12,922 nt of DNA from Litorivicinus sp. (GTDB lineage Bacteria > Pseudomonadota > Gammaproteobacteria > Pseudomonadales > Litorivicinaceae), in NCBI GenBank assembly GCA_018402605.1, contig JAGYIK010000028.1:1-12922 (forward strand). The letters run 5' to 3'. Both the position numbers and the translations under genes were made by a program. This document shows, one piece after another, positions 1 through 6,921 of this stretch (position 1 is the first letter of the stretch; every line of letters starts with the position of its first letter). A model generated the notes under the pieces. The model worked only from the letters and a program-made list of their open reading frames with translations. It was not told the DNA's origin and did no database searches.

Positions 1-73
1 CATCACATCATCTGGCTTTGGGTGCATGGCAGCCCTTGATGCCGAACGGTATTTGGCCGAGCACGCACACTGA
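1..73 (+). CDS. trxB: Thioredoxin reductase, C-terminal end (partial)
   Basis: Only the last 23 codons are inside the window, read from base 2 to the TGA at 71-73. They read ITSSGFGCMAAL followed by DAERYLAEHAH. The GCMAALDAERYL block is the typical C-terminal end of bacterial TrxB, the FAD/NADPH enzyme that reduces thioredoxin in the cytoplasm. The redox CxxC and nucleotide-binding domains lie outside the window. The position directly upstream of aat matches the usual trxB-aat order in gammaproteobacteria and supports the call. The gene end overlaps the proposed aat start. Confidence 0.85.
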   Translation, partial: ITSSGFGCMAALDAERYLAEHAH

Positions 74-723
74 TTCCTTGGATCCCACCTGAACTCCTCG
101 ACTTTCCACCGGTCGAGGAGGCCCTCGATGAGCCCAACGGGCTATTGTGCGCAGGCGGTGATCTTTCGATTGCGCGTCTGACGATGGCTTATCAGCGCGG
201 TATCTTTCCCTGGTTTTCCGACGGTGAGCCGATTTTGTGGTGGAGCCCCGACCCACGTCTCGTTCTCAGACCCGAAGCCTTTCGACTGCGAAAAAGCCTG
301 CGCCAATCAATCAAGAAACAGCAGTTTCAGATCCGTGTGAACGCGGATTTTGACGCGATCATGCAACTGTGTGCGTCAACGCGAGAACAGAACGAAGGCA
401 CCTGGATCACCCAGGCGATGCAAGAGGCATACAGCCGGTTGAACGAGAGTGGATACGGATTTTGTGCAGCGACTTGGATCGACGGGCAATTGGTCGGCGG
501 ACTGTATGGCGTCAAAATAGGTCGCGTGTTGTTTGGCGAGTCGATGGTGTCCTTGGTACCCGACGCCTCAAAGGCGGCTCTGGCTGAAATCTGTCAACAA
601 TCTGATCAACATCAAATTGCATTGATTGACTGCCAAGTTCCGACTTCCCATCTGCAATCACTCGGTGCTAGCCTGATTTCAAGATCAGAGTTCATAGAGC
701 AGATAGCACTTCATATCCCATGA
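70..723 (+). CDS. aat: Leucyl/phenylalanyl-tRNA--protein transferase
   Basis: Aat transfers Leu or Phe from aminoacyl-tRNA to proteins with N-terminal Lys or Arg, creating primary N-degrons for ClpS/ClpAP in the cytoplasm. Family blocks are clear: EPNGLLCAGGDLS, YQRGIFPWF, ILWWSPDPR, EGTWIT, GGLYG, FGESM and LIDCQ, giving about 217 residues against about 230 in E. coli. The reading frame is open from about position 40 and has no ATG, GTG or TTG before the TTG at 145, which would remove the conserved N-terminal blocks. The N-terminus reads IPWIPPELLDFPP in phase, so I place the start at CTG 70, which overlaps the trxB stop as CTGA, like the ATGA junctions elsewhere here. ATT 73 is the alternative. 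No strong ribosome binding site is visible, so translational coupling to trxB is inferred. The stop overlaps bpt by four bases. Function is secure; the start is not. Confidence 0.9.
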   Translation: MIPWIPPELLDFPPVEEALDEPNGLLCAGGDLSIARLTMAYQRGIFPWFSDGEPILWWSPDPRLVLRPEAFRLRKSLRQSIKKQQFQIRVNADFDAIMQLCASTREQNEGTWITQAMQEAYSRLNESGYGFCAATWIDGQLVGGLYGVKIGRVLFGESMVSLVPDASKAALAEICQQSDQHQIALIDCQVPTSHLQSLGASLISRSEFIEQIALHIP

Positions 724-1436
724 CTGGATTTCCATCACTCAAATTTTACGCAACCGCTCCACATCCTTGCAGCTATCTCGAGGGGCAAGAAGCGACGACG
801 CTCTTTGTTGCACCCGATCTCCCGATTACTCCAGAGCACACCGTAAAGCTTGCGGAATCAGGGTTTCGGCGCTCCGGACGCTATATCTATCGGCCGCATT
901 GCAACGCATGTACAGCCTGTATCTCCGTGAGAGTGCCGGTGGCGGGATTTCGACCGAAACGGCGACACCAGCGAACGCTCAACAAAAATCAAGATATCGA
1001 ATTAACAACACGAACACCCATTCTTGACGAGGAGCACTATGCGCTCTACCGGAGATATATCGAATCGCGGCATGCTGATGGCGACATGTACCCACCCTCT
1101 TCAAGCCAATACGCTTCATTTTTGACCGCTGGTGGCGATGAGGCACGCTTTCTCGAAGCTCGAATCGACGGACAACTGATCGCAACCATGTTGTTTGATC
1201 AAGTCGGCACACATGGACTCTCGGCCATTTACACGTTTTTCGACCCTGATCCTGCGCTTGATCCCCGAAGCCTCGGTCGCTTGATGATTTTAAAGCTGAT
1301 CCAACTGGCGCGCGATTTCGCTGTTCCCTATGTCTATTTGGGCTACTGGATTCGAGATTGCCAAAAAATGGCCTATAAAACCGAATACCGCCCCATCGAG
1401 ATGCTGATCAATAGCAGGTGGATTCGCGCGGACTAA
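720..1436 (+). CDS. bpt: Aspartate/glutamate leucyltransferase (arginyltransferase family)
   Basis: A 238-residue member of the ATE/Bpt family. Bacterial Bpt adds Leu from Leu-tRNA to proteins starting with Asp or Glu, feeding the N-degron pathway. The N-terminal domain has TAPHPCSYLEG (residues 12-22), with the conserved Cys at 17, and the cysteine cluster CNACTAC (61-67), followed by SVRVPV. The C-terminal GNAT-like domain has YLGYWI (206-211), Cys214 and KMAYK (216-220). The length is normal. The start is the ATG of an ATGA overlap with aat, so the two transferases are almost certainly co-translated. Older annotations call this gene ate. The leucyl specificity comes from knowledge of the bacterial subfamily and was not shown here. 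Confidence 0.93.
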   Translation: MTGFPSLKFYATAPHPCSYLEGQEATTLFVAPDLPITPEHTVKLAESGFRRSGRYIYRPHCNACTACISVRVPVAGFRPKRRHQRTLNKNQDIELTTRTPILDEEHYALYRRYIESRHADGDMYPPSSSQYASFLTAGGDEARFLEARIDGQLIATMLFDQVGTHGLSAIYTFFDPDPALDPRSLGRLMILKLIQLARDFAVPYVYLGYWIRDCQKMAYKTEYRPIEMLINSRWIRAD

Positions 1437-1441
1437 GCGGG

Positions 1442-1447
1442 CATAAT
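1442..1447 (+). promoter_or_regulatory. Possible -10 box upstream of infA
   Basis: CATAAT lies 31 bases before the infA start, in the 42-base gap after bpt. No convincing -35 box is present at normal spacing, since the base run there falls inside the end of bpt. Separate transcription of infA is common in relatives. This is a weak candidate only. Confidence 0.2.
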
Positions 1448-1478
1448 CGCGCCTTCCATAAATTCCGAAGGGAGCCAA

Positions 1479-1697
1479 ATGGCGAAAGAAGATTCAATTG
1501 AAATGGAAGGCACGATCATTGATACGTTGCCTAATACCATGTTCCGCGTGGAACTCGACAATGGCCATGTCGTCACGGCCCACATCTCAGGAAAGATGCG
1601 TAAGCACTACATTCGTATTTTGACCGGAGACCGCGTCACCGTTGAGCTGACGCCATACGATCTCAGCAAAGGCCGCATTACGTTCAGAGCGCGCTGA
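1479..1697 (+). CDS. infA: Translation initiation factor IF-1
   Basis: A complete 72-residue IF-1, the small OB-fold protein that occupies the ribosomal A site during initiation. It starts MAKEDSIEMEGTI and contains the family-typical FRVELDNGH, AHISGKMRKHYIRI and GDRVTVELTPYDL, ending GRITFR. The length is identical to the usual enterobacterial and pseudomonad protein. A good purine-rich ribosome binding site (GAAGGGAG) precedes the ATG at normal spacing. The gene is the last of the + strand cluster and is followed directly by a strong palindromic terminator. No anomaly seen. Confidence 0.97.
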   Translation: MAKEDSIEMEGTIIDTLPNTMFRVELDNGHVVTAHISGKMRKHYIRILTGDRVTVELTPYDLSKGRITFRAR

Positions 1698-1716
1698 TCT
1701 CAATTGATCAACTGAA

Positions 1717-1746
1717 CCCCGGATTGATCAATCCGGGGCTTGTTTG
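1717..1746. terminator. Intrinsic terminator between infA and clpA
   Basis: A perfect 22-base palindrome at 1717-1738 has a nine-pair stem CCCCGGATT / AATCCGGGG around a GATC loop. It is followed on the + strand by CTTGTTTG, a modest T-rich tail. It sits 19 bases after the infA stop and 16 bases before the clpA stop on the other strand, so it probably serves both converging genes. The T-tail favours the + direction. Confidence 0.85.
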
Positions 1747-1754
1747 TCCGCCTG

Positions 1755-4037
1755 TTATGCGGGCTCTTTTGACTTGACCTCGCGCGGCGTCATTTCAAAA
1801 TCAAGCTCATCCGAGTCATTGACCGTCACCAAGACGCTGCCACCATTGGCTAATTCGCCAAACAAAATGGCATCGGCCAAAGGCCGCTTAATCGCATCCT
1901 GGATCAATCGCGCCATTGGACGCGCGCCCATGGTTTTATCGTAGCCGCGTTTGGCAAGCCACTGCATGGCCACCTCATCCAACTCGATCGAGACTTTACG
2001 GTCATCCAACTGCGCTTGCAGCTCGGCAATAAACTTATGCACCACTTGCTCGATGACCTGTTCGGTCAAGGCGCCAAACTGCACGATGGCATCTAAGCGG
2101 TTTCGAAACTCCGGCGTAAACTGGCGCTTGATGGTTTCCAAGCCGTCCGTCGACTGATCCTGCTCATTGAACCCGATCGAGCGCTTCGCCAGCATCTCTG
2201 CTCCCGCGTTGGTGGTCATAATGAGGACCACATGACGGAAATCCGCTTTACGTCCGTTATTGTCCGTGAGTGTCCCGTGGTCCATCACCTGTAACAGCAG
2301 GTTAAACACATCCGGATGCGCCTTCTCGATTTCATCAAGCAAAAGTACACAGTGCGGCTGCTTGGTGATGGCTTCTGTGAGCAATCCACCTTGATCGAAT
2401 CCAACATACCCCGGTGGCGCACCGATCAATCGACTCACTGTGTGGCGCTCCATGTACTCCGACATGTCAAACCGAACCAACTCAATTCCGAGCGTTCTGG
2501 CCAGCTGACGACTGACCTCGGTCTTACCCACACCGGTTGGACCCGCGAACAAGAAGCAACCGACGGGTTTGCCTTCTTGCTTCAACCCAGCCCGAGACAG
2601 CTTGATCGCCGAACTCATTCGATCGATCGCCTCATCTTGGCCAAACACTGTGAGTTTTAGATCGCGTTCTAAATTCTCCAGCACCTCGGTGTCTGATTTC
2701 GAAATCTGTTTTGGCGGAATGCGCGCAATGCTGGCCACAACGGCCTCAATCTCACCGGCACCAATGACTTTCTTTCGTCGCGACGGCGGCATCAAACGCT
2801 GCATCGCACCAGCTTCGTCGATCACATCAATGGCCTTATCTGGCAAATGGCGATCGGTAATGTATTTCGCCGCTAACTCCACCGCAGAGACCAGGGCCGC
2901 TTTGGTATAGCGTAACTCGTGATGCTCTTCAAAACGGCTTTTCAGTCCCTGTAGGATTTTGATCGTGTCTTCCACTGAGGGCTCAGGCACATCGACCTTC
3001 TGGAAACGACGCGCCAGCGCACGGTCTTTTTCAAAAATTCCTCGGAATTCTTGGAAGGTGGTTGATCCGATGCACTTCAACCTGCCCGAAGAGAGCAACG
3101 GCTTCAACAGATTAGAAGCATCCATCACGCCGCCAGATGCGGCGCCCGCACCAATGATCGTATGAATCTCATCGATAAACAGTACGGCATGCTTTTCTTT
3201 CTCGAGTTCAGCCAAAAGGGCCTTCAACCGCTTTTCAAAGTCACCACGGTATTTCGTGCCAGCCAGTAACGAGCCCAAATCCAGCGAATACACCACCGCA
3301 TCGGCAATGACCTCTGGCACCTGTCCTTCTTCGATGCGAAACGCCAACCCCTCGGCAATCGCTGTCTTCCCAACACCGGCCTCGCCGACCAGTAGCGGAT
3401 TATTTTTACGACGCCTCGAGAGTGTCTGGATCACGCGATTCAACTCATGATCGCGCCCGATCAATGGATCGATTCGGCCGGCACGCACTTCTTTATTGAG
3501 ATTGGTGCAGAACCCATCGAGGTTGGACGTCCCCTCTTGCGCAGCTTGTCCCTGTCCATTAGCACCATCCGCATCGCCTTCTTGCTCCGGATGGACGCCA
3601 TCCTCTGCTTTTGAAATGCCATGACTGATGTAATTGACCACATCAATACGTGCGATTTCTTGCTGCTTTAAGAAATAGACCGCCTGAGATTCCTGTTCTG
3701 AGAAAATCGCCACCAACACGTTCGCGCCGGTTACTTCTTGTTTGCCAGAAGACTGCACATGGAACACCGCACGTTGCAATACGCGCTGGAATCCGAGGGT
3801 GGGCTGCGTATCCCGCTCCGAATCATCCGCCAAGACAGGCGTTGTCTCAGTCACGAACTGATCGAGCTCCTCACGCAGCTTGGCAAGATCGGCCCCGCAT
3901 GCGTTGAGCACTTGCACCGCAGACGCATTATCGAGAAGACCCAGTAACAGATGTTCAACCGTCATGTATTCATGACGGACATCACGGGCCCGCTTAAACG
4001 CGCTATTCAGAGTGACTTCGAGATCACGACTCAGCAT
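1755..4037 (-). CDS. clpA: ATP-dependent Clp protease ATP-binding subunit ClpA
   Basis: A complete 760-residue AAA+ unfoldase (E. coli ClpA is 758). ClpA hexamers unfold substrates, including N-degron proteins delivered by ClpS, and feed them to ClpP. The N-terminal domain starts MLSRDLEVTL with the EYMTVEHLLLGLL block. AAA domain 1 has Walker A GEAGVGKT (about 218-225) and Walker B VLFIDE (285-290). AAA domain 2 has Walker A GPTGVGKT (499-506) and Walker B VLLLDE (564-569). The ClpP-docking tripeptide is IGF at about 621-623, within KRSIGFNEQD. The frame is open for 14 more codons upstream, but the ATG at 4037 matches the family N-terminus and is preceded by AGGAG, so it is chosen. It lies 14 bases after clpS and is surely co-transcribed with it. 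clpP is not in this window. Confidence 0.97.
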   Translation of the reverse strand: MLSRDLEVTLNSAFKRARDVRHEYMTVEHLLLGLLDNASAVQVLNACGADLAKLREELDQFVTETTPVLADDSERDTQPTLGFQRVLQRAVFHVQSSGKQEVTGANVLVAIFSEQESQAVYFLKQQEIARIDVVNYISHGISKAEDGVHPEQEGDADGANGQGQAAQEGTSNLDGFCTNLNKEVRAGRIDPLIGRDHELNRVIQTLSRRRKNNPLLVGEAGVGKTAIAEGLAFRIEEGQVPEVIADAVVYSLDLGSLLAGTKYRGDFEKRLKALLAELEKEKHAVLFIDEIHTIIGAGAASGGVMDASNLLKPLLSSGRLKCIGSTTFQEFRGIFEKDRALARRFQKVDVPEPSVEDTIKILQGLKSRFEEHHELRYTKAALVSAVELAAKYITDRHLPDKAIDVIDEAGAMQRLMPPSRRKKVIGAGEIEAVVASIARIPPKQISKSDTEVLENLERDLKLTVFGQDEAIDRMSSAIKLSRAGLKQEGKPVGCFLFAGPTGVGKTEVSRQLARTLGIELVRFDMSEYMERHTVSRLIGAPPGYVGFDQGGLLTEAITKQPHCVLLLDEIEKAHPDVFNLLLQVMDHGTLTDNNGRKADFRHVVLIMTTNAGAEMLAKRSIGFNEQDQSTDGLETIKRQFTPEFRNRLDAIVQFGALTEQVIEQVVHKFIAELQAQLDDRKVSIELDEVAMQWLAKRGYDKTMGARPMARLIQDAIKRPLADAILFGELANGGSVLVTVNDSDELDFEMTPREVKSKEPA

Positions 4038-4051
4038 CACAGGTCTCCTAT

Positions 4052-4384
4052 CTAGTCTTCGGCCGCATCCACCTGACACATCAGGGGATGTTGATTTTCT
4101 TTGGCATACTGGATCACATGCTCTGCCTTGGTCTCAGCGATGTCTTTGGGGTAAACCCCGCAAACCGCAGCGCCCTTGGTATGCACGACCAGCATGATCT
4201 GGGTGGCCTTTTCTTGATCCAAGTTGAAGAAGAGCTCCAACACATGAATCACGAATTCCATGGGTGTGAAGTCATCATTTAACATGATGACCTTATACAT
4301 CGGCGGCTTTTTTAACTCTGGCCGGGCAACAGCCACCCCGTATTCGTCTTCGGGGTCAAAACCTGGGATGTTTGGTTCACTCAT
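4052..4384 (-). CDS. clpS: ATP-dependent Clp protease adaptor ClpS
   Basis: A complete 110-residue adaptor that binds N-terminal Leu, Phe, Trp and Tyr and hands the substrate to the ClpA N-domain. The first 25 residues are acidic and flexible, as expected for the ClpS tail that enters ClpA. The core begins at PMYKVIMLNDDFTPMEFV. The N-degron pocket residues are visible: the NDD motif at 36-38 and His68 in VHTKG, matching Asn34/Asp35 and His66 of E. coli. GVYPKDIAETK and the C-terminal VIQYAKENQHPL are also typical. It is the first gene of a clpS-clpA operon. A conserved neighbour, cspD, is missing upstream; a DUF3291 gene is divergent instead. Confidence 0.97.
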   Translation of the reverse strand: MSEPNIPGFDPEDEYGVAVARPELKKPPMYKVIMLNDDFTPMEFVIHVLELFFNLDQEKATQIMLVVHTKGAAVCGVYPKDIAETKAEHVIQYAKENQHPLMCQVDAAED

Positions 4385-4413
4385 TGGGCTAAAACGTCCT
4401 GTCTCACGTTCTC

Positions 4414-4443
4414 AATGTATGGGGTTCCCTTGGCGTTAGTAAA
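4414..4443 (-). promoter_or_regulatory. Candidate sigma-70 promoter for clpS-clpA
   Basis: On the minus strand TTTACT (complement of 4438-4443) and TACATT (complement of 4414-4419) are separated by 18 bases, acceptable -35 and -10 hexamers. The -10 box lies about 30 bases before the clpS ATG. Both hexamers deviate from consensus, so this is a plausible but unproven assignment. Confidence 0.3.
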
Positions 4444-4501
4444 GGGAAAAACCAATGAAAATTTCTTTCAGCGTCTTACCGTTTCTGCTTACACTCTCAC
4501 A

Positions 4502-4966
4502 ATGCTGTGTCAGTTCAATATTATGGTCATGGCCCACCCGAAAGACAGTCCACAGATGGCGGCCTATTTTGAGGCGGCACCAGCGGTCTACGCCATGGCC
4601 GATACGATGCCTGGCCTTATTTGGCGTCAAACGGATGAATCAGATCCGGTGATTCACGAGCGGCTTGGGCCCCAAAGCCTCGTCAATATGACGGGGTGGG
4701 AATCTATTGATGCGCTCTACGCCTTTGTTTTCCATCCAACCCATCGCGCGATCATGATGGCAAGAGACCATTGGTTCGCGCACACCGGCCGGGCAACATC
4801 GGTCATGTGGCATCAAGACGGATTGGAGAAGCCCACCTTCAGCCACGCGATCGATCGCCTCGAATTGCTATGGAGTCAGGGGCCACATGCGGACGCGTTT
4901 GACTTCAGCTGGGCGCAACAGCATGGCCTCGCCGATCCGCACACGCGCCTGCAAATCGACCTCTAA
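4502..4966 (+). CDS. DUF3291 domain-containing protein
   Basis: About 154 residues from the ATG at 4502. The order of motifs fits DUF3291, a family of small cytoplasmic proteins without established function: N-terminal LCQFNIMVM, then MADTMPGLIWR (about 32-42), a central VNMTGWESIDALYAFVF (about 61-77), HRAIM, RDHWF, and near the end PTFSHAIDRLELL and GPHADAFDFSW. The motif string with HR and WESxDAL is the basis of the call. The frame is open from 4415, but the stretch before 4502 is not family-like and has no good start. No clear ribosome binding site precedes 4502, so the start is uncertain. There is no signal peptide or membrane segment in this frame. It stands alone between divergent clpS and convergent icd, in the place where relatives often have cspD. 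Confidence 0.75.
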   Translation: MLCQFNIMVMAHPKDSPQMAAYFEAAPAVYAMADTMPGLIWRQTDESDPVIHERLGPQSLVNMTGWESIDALYAFVFHPTHRAIMMARDHWFAHTGRATSVMWHQDGLEKPTFSHAIDRLELLWSQGPHADAFDFSWAQQHGLADPHTRLQIDL

Positions 4967-4973
4967 CACCAAC

Positions 4974-5013
4974 AAAAAAGCCCCAGCAACCTTAAAGCGA
5001 CTGGGGCTTCTTT
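4974..5013. terminator. Bidirectional terminator between DUF3291 gene and icd
   Basis: Inverted repeat AAGCCCCAG (4978-4986) and CTGGGGCTT (5001-5009), a nine-pair stem around a 14-base loop. On the minus strand the stem runs directly into a T run (complement of the A run at 4974-4979), making a strong terminator for icd, whose stop is 15 bases away. On the + strand it is followed by CTTTG, so it can also end the DUF3291 transcript. Confidence 0.85.
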
Positions 5014-5028
5014 GAGGCTTCACAGCGT

Positions 5029-6283
5029 TTACATGTTGTGAATCATTTCCTGACCGAACTCAGAGCAGGATACGAGCGTGGCGTTGTCCATCAAGCGCTC
5101 AAAGTCATAGGTGACCTTGCGCGAGCTAATGGCACCTTCCATGCCCTTGATGATCAAATCCGCAGCTTCAAACCACCCGAGGTGTCTTAGCATCATTTCC
5201 GCCGATAGAATCAATGAACCTGGGTTCACCTTATCCTGACCGGCATACTTCGGCGCTGTCCCGTGAGTCGCCTCAAAAATGGCAACATCGGCACCAATAT
5301 TGGCACCCGGCGCAATTCCGATGCCACCGACCTGAGCGGCCAATGCATCCGACAAATAATCGCCATTGAGATTCAATGTCGCGATCGCACTGTATTCCGC
5401 TGGACGCAATAGGATCTGCTGTAACATCGCATCAGCAATCACGTCTTTAATGACGATATCGCGACCGGTGTTTGGATTTTTCATGACGCACCATGGACCA
5501 CCATCCAACAAGGTGGCACCGAACTCTTCACGCGCCAGCTCATAGCCCCAGTCTTTGAATGCACCTTCGGTGAATTTCATGATGTTGCCTTTATGCACGA
5601 TTGTCACACTCGGCAAATCATTATCGATCGCGTATTGGAGCGTCTTCCGAACCAAACGCTTGGTGCCTTCTTCAGATACTGGCTTGATGCCAATGCCGCA
5701 GTTCTGTGGGAAGCGAATCTTCGTGACACCAAATTCGTTTTGCAGAATCTCGATGAGCTTATCAGCTTCTGGAGTACCGGCCTGGTATTCGACACCCGCG
5801 TAGATATCTTCGGAATTCTCACGGAAGATCACCATATTGGTTTTTTCTGGCTCTTTCACCGGACTTGGAACGCCCGTGAAGTAACGCACTGGGCGGAGAC
5901 ACAGGTACAGGTCTAATTGCTGGCGAAGCGCCACGTTTAACGAACGGATGCCGCCACCAACAGGTGTCGTCAACGGGCCTTTGATGCCCACCTTGTATTC
6001 TTTGAACGCTTCCCGAATACTCATCTGGCAACCACTCATCGGCACCGTAGGTCGCGACAGATTTCGCCGCAGAAGACTTCCATCCAGAAATTGCGCGCGC
6101 ACCGCCGTAGGCTTTCTCAACCGCGGCGTTCACGACTTCAATCATGGGTGGGTAATATCGACACCGATACCGTCACCTTCGATGAAGGGGATGATCAGGT
6201 TATTGGGGACGTTCAGAGAGCCATCCCTGGTTCACAGAGATCTTCTCACCTGACGCCGGCACTTGGATGTGTTGGTAGCCCAT
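5029..6283 (-). CDS. icd: NADP-dependent isocitrate dehydrogenase (5' end frameshifted in this sequence)
   Basis: Icd converts isocitrate to 2-oxoglutarate and CO2 in the TCA cycle, producing NADPH. The C-terminal 330 or so codons are intact and typical: GPLTTPVGGGIRSLNVALRQ with the AceK-target Ser (codon 5941-5943), FRENSEDIYAG, HKGNIMKFTEGAF, NLNGDYLSDALA and the NADP-specificity segment HGTAPKYAGQDKVNPGS. The real start is ATG at 6283, preceded by AGGAG, reading MGYQHIQVPASGEKISVN. From there to about 6013 the reading moves through several frames, each carrying recognisable Icd pieces (GSLNVPNNLIIPFIEGDG, MIEVVNAAVEKAYGG, SVATYGADEWLPDE). At least five small indels are needed to join them. 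The total span gives about 417 residues, the family length, so the breaks look like sequence errors rather than decay. It is convergent with the DUF3291 gene. Confidence 0.92.
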
Positions 6284-6378
6284 CCTTTTCTCTCCTGTGC
6301 TGTATCACGTTGTATTGCGGGGCGAGATGATACCATCGTTTTGATACGGCGATTTGATCGGTTCTCTCGTCCTTTGGG
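6284..6378. promoter_or_regulatory. Divergent intergenic region between icd and rluE
   Basis: This is the only divergent gap of the right half, so it should carry promoters for icd and for the rluE-mnmA run. On the minus strand an extended -10 motif TGGTATCAT (complement of 6327-6335) lies about 45 bases before the icd start, with no matching -35 hexamer. I found no good + strand promoter. The icd ribosome binding site AGGAG sits next to the icd start. The region adjoins the error-rich patch, so motifs may be distorted. Confidence 0.35.
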
Positions 6379-6915
6379 ATGGGTATGCTTATTTTGTTTC
6401 ACAAACCCTTCGGTGTACTCTGTCAATTCTCAGGCGAATCCGCAGACTCAGTGATTACATCGATCTGCCCGGCGTGTATCCGGCGGGACGGCTCGATAAG
6501 GACTCTGAGGGACTCCTCCTGCTAACCGATGACGGCCGTTTGCGAGATCGCCTCGCCCACCCACGCCACGGACATCGAAAAACCTTGGGTTCAGGTGGAT
6601 GGTGACATTCACGACGATGCGCTCGGCCTCTGTACAGGCGTGAGCAATGACGGTCCCCCCGCCCGCGCGGTCAGTTGCCAGCGCATGCAAGTCCTGATAT
6701 ACCCGAGCGTGACCCCCAATCCGCATTCAGCATGCCATTCCAACCAGTTGGCTCCAGCCTCACACACTGGATGAAGGCCGCAATCGACAGGTCCGTCGAA
6801 TGACAGCGGCCGTGGGTTTCCCTACAGCACCGACTCATTCGGGTTGGGCACAGTAACTATCAATTGGCAGATTTAGAGCCGGGTGCGTATCGAGTGCTGG
6901 ATGGAACTCGGGTAG
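6379..6915 (+). CDS. rluE: rRNA pseudouridine synthase, RluE type (multiply frameshifted)
   Basis: Pieces of a RsuA/RluE-family pseudouridine synthase run in order through all three frames. They include LILFHKPFGVLCQFS near 6388, then GVYPAGRLDKDSEGLLLLT at about 6470-6530 with the catalytic Asp of the GRLDxDSEG motif, WVQVDGDIHDDAL at about 6588-6625, IPTSWL near 6736, and EGRNRQVRRMTAAVGFP at about 6773-6823, the family C-terminal signature. Order and short size (about 177 codons) fit RluE, which modifies U2457 of 23S rRNA. The position before mnmA matches E. coli, minus nudJ. At least five or six indels are needed for one frame. Start is ATG 6379 or 6385; the end is uncertain, with TAG at 6913-6915 as the best guess. 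Probably intact in the organism. Confidence 0.8.
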
Positions 6916-6921
6916 AATCGC

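Noticed and set aside
4455..4652. Small ORF with lipoprotein-like signal MKISFSVLPFLLTLSQCC and a good AAGGGA site
   Set aside because: It overlaps the DUF3291 gene in another frame and its downstream half is arginine/tryptophan-rich shadow sequence. The signal-like start may be chance, although it is the better ribosome binding site in this region.
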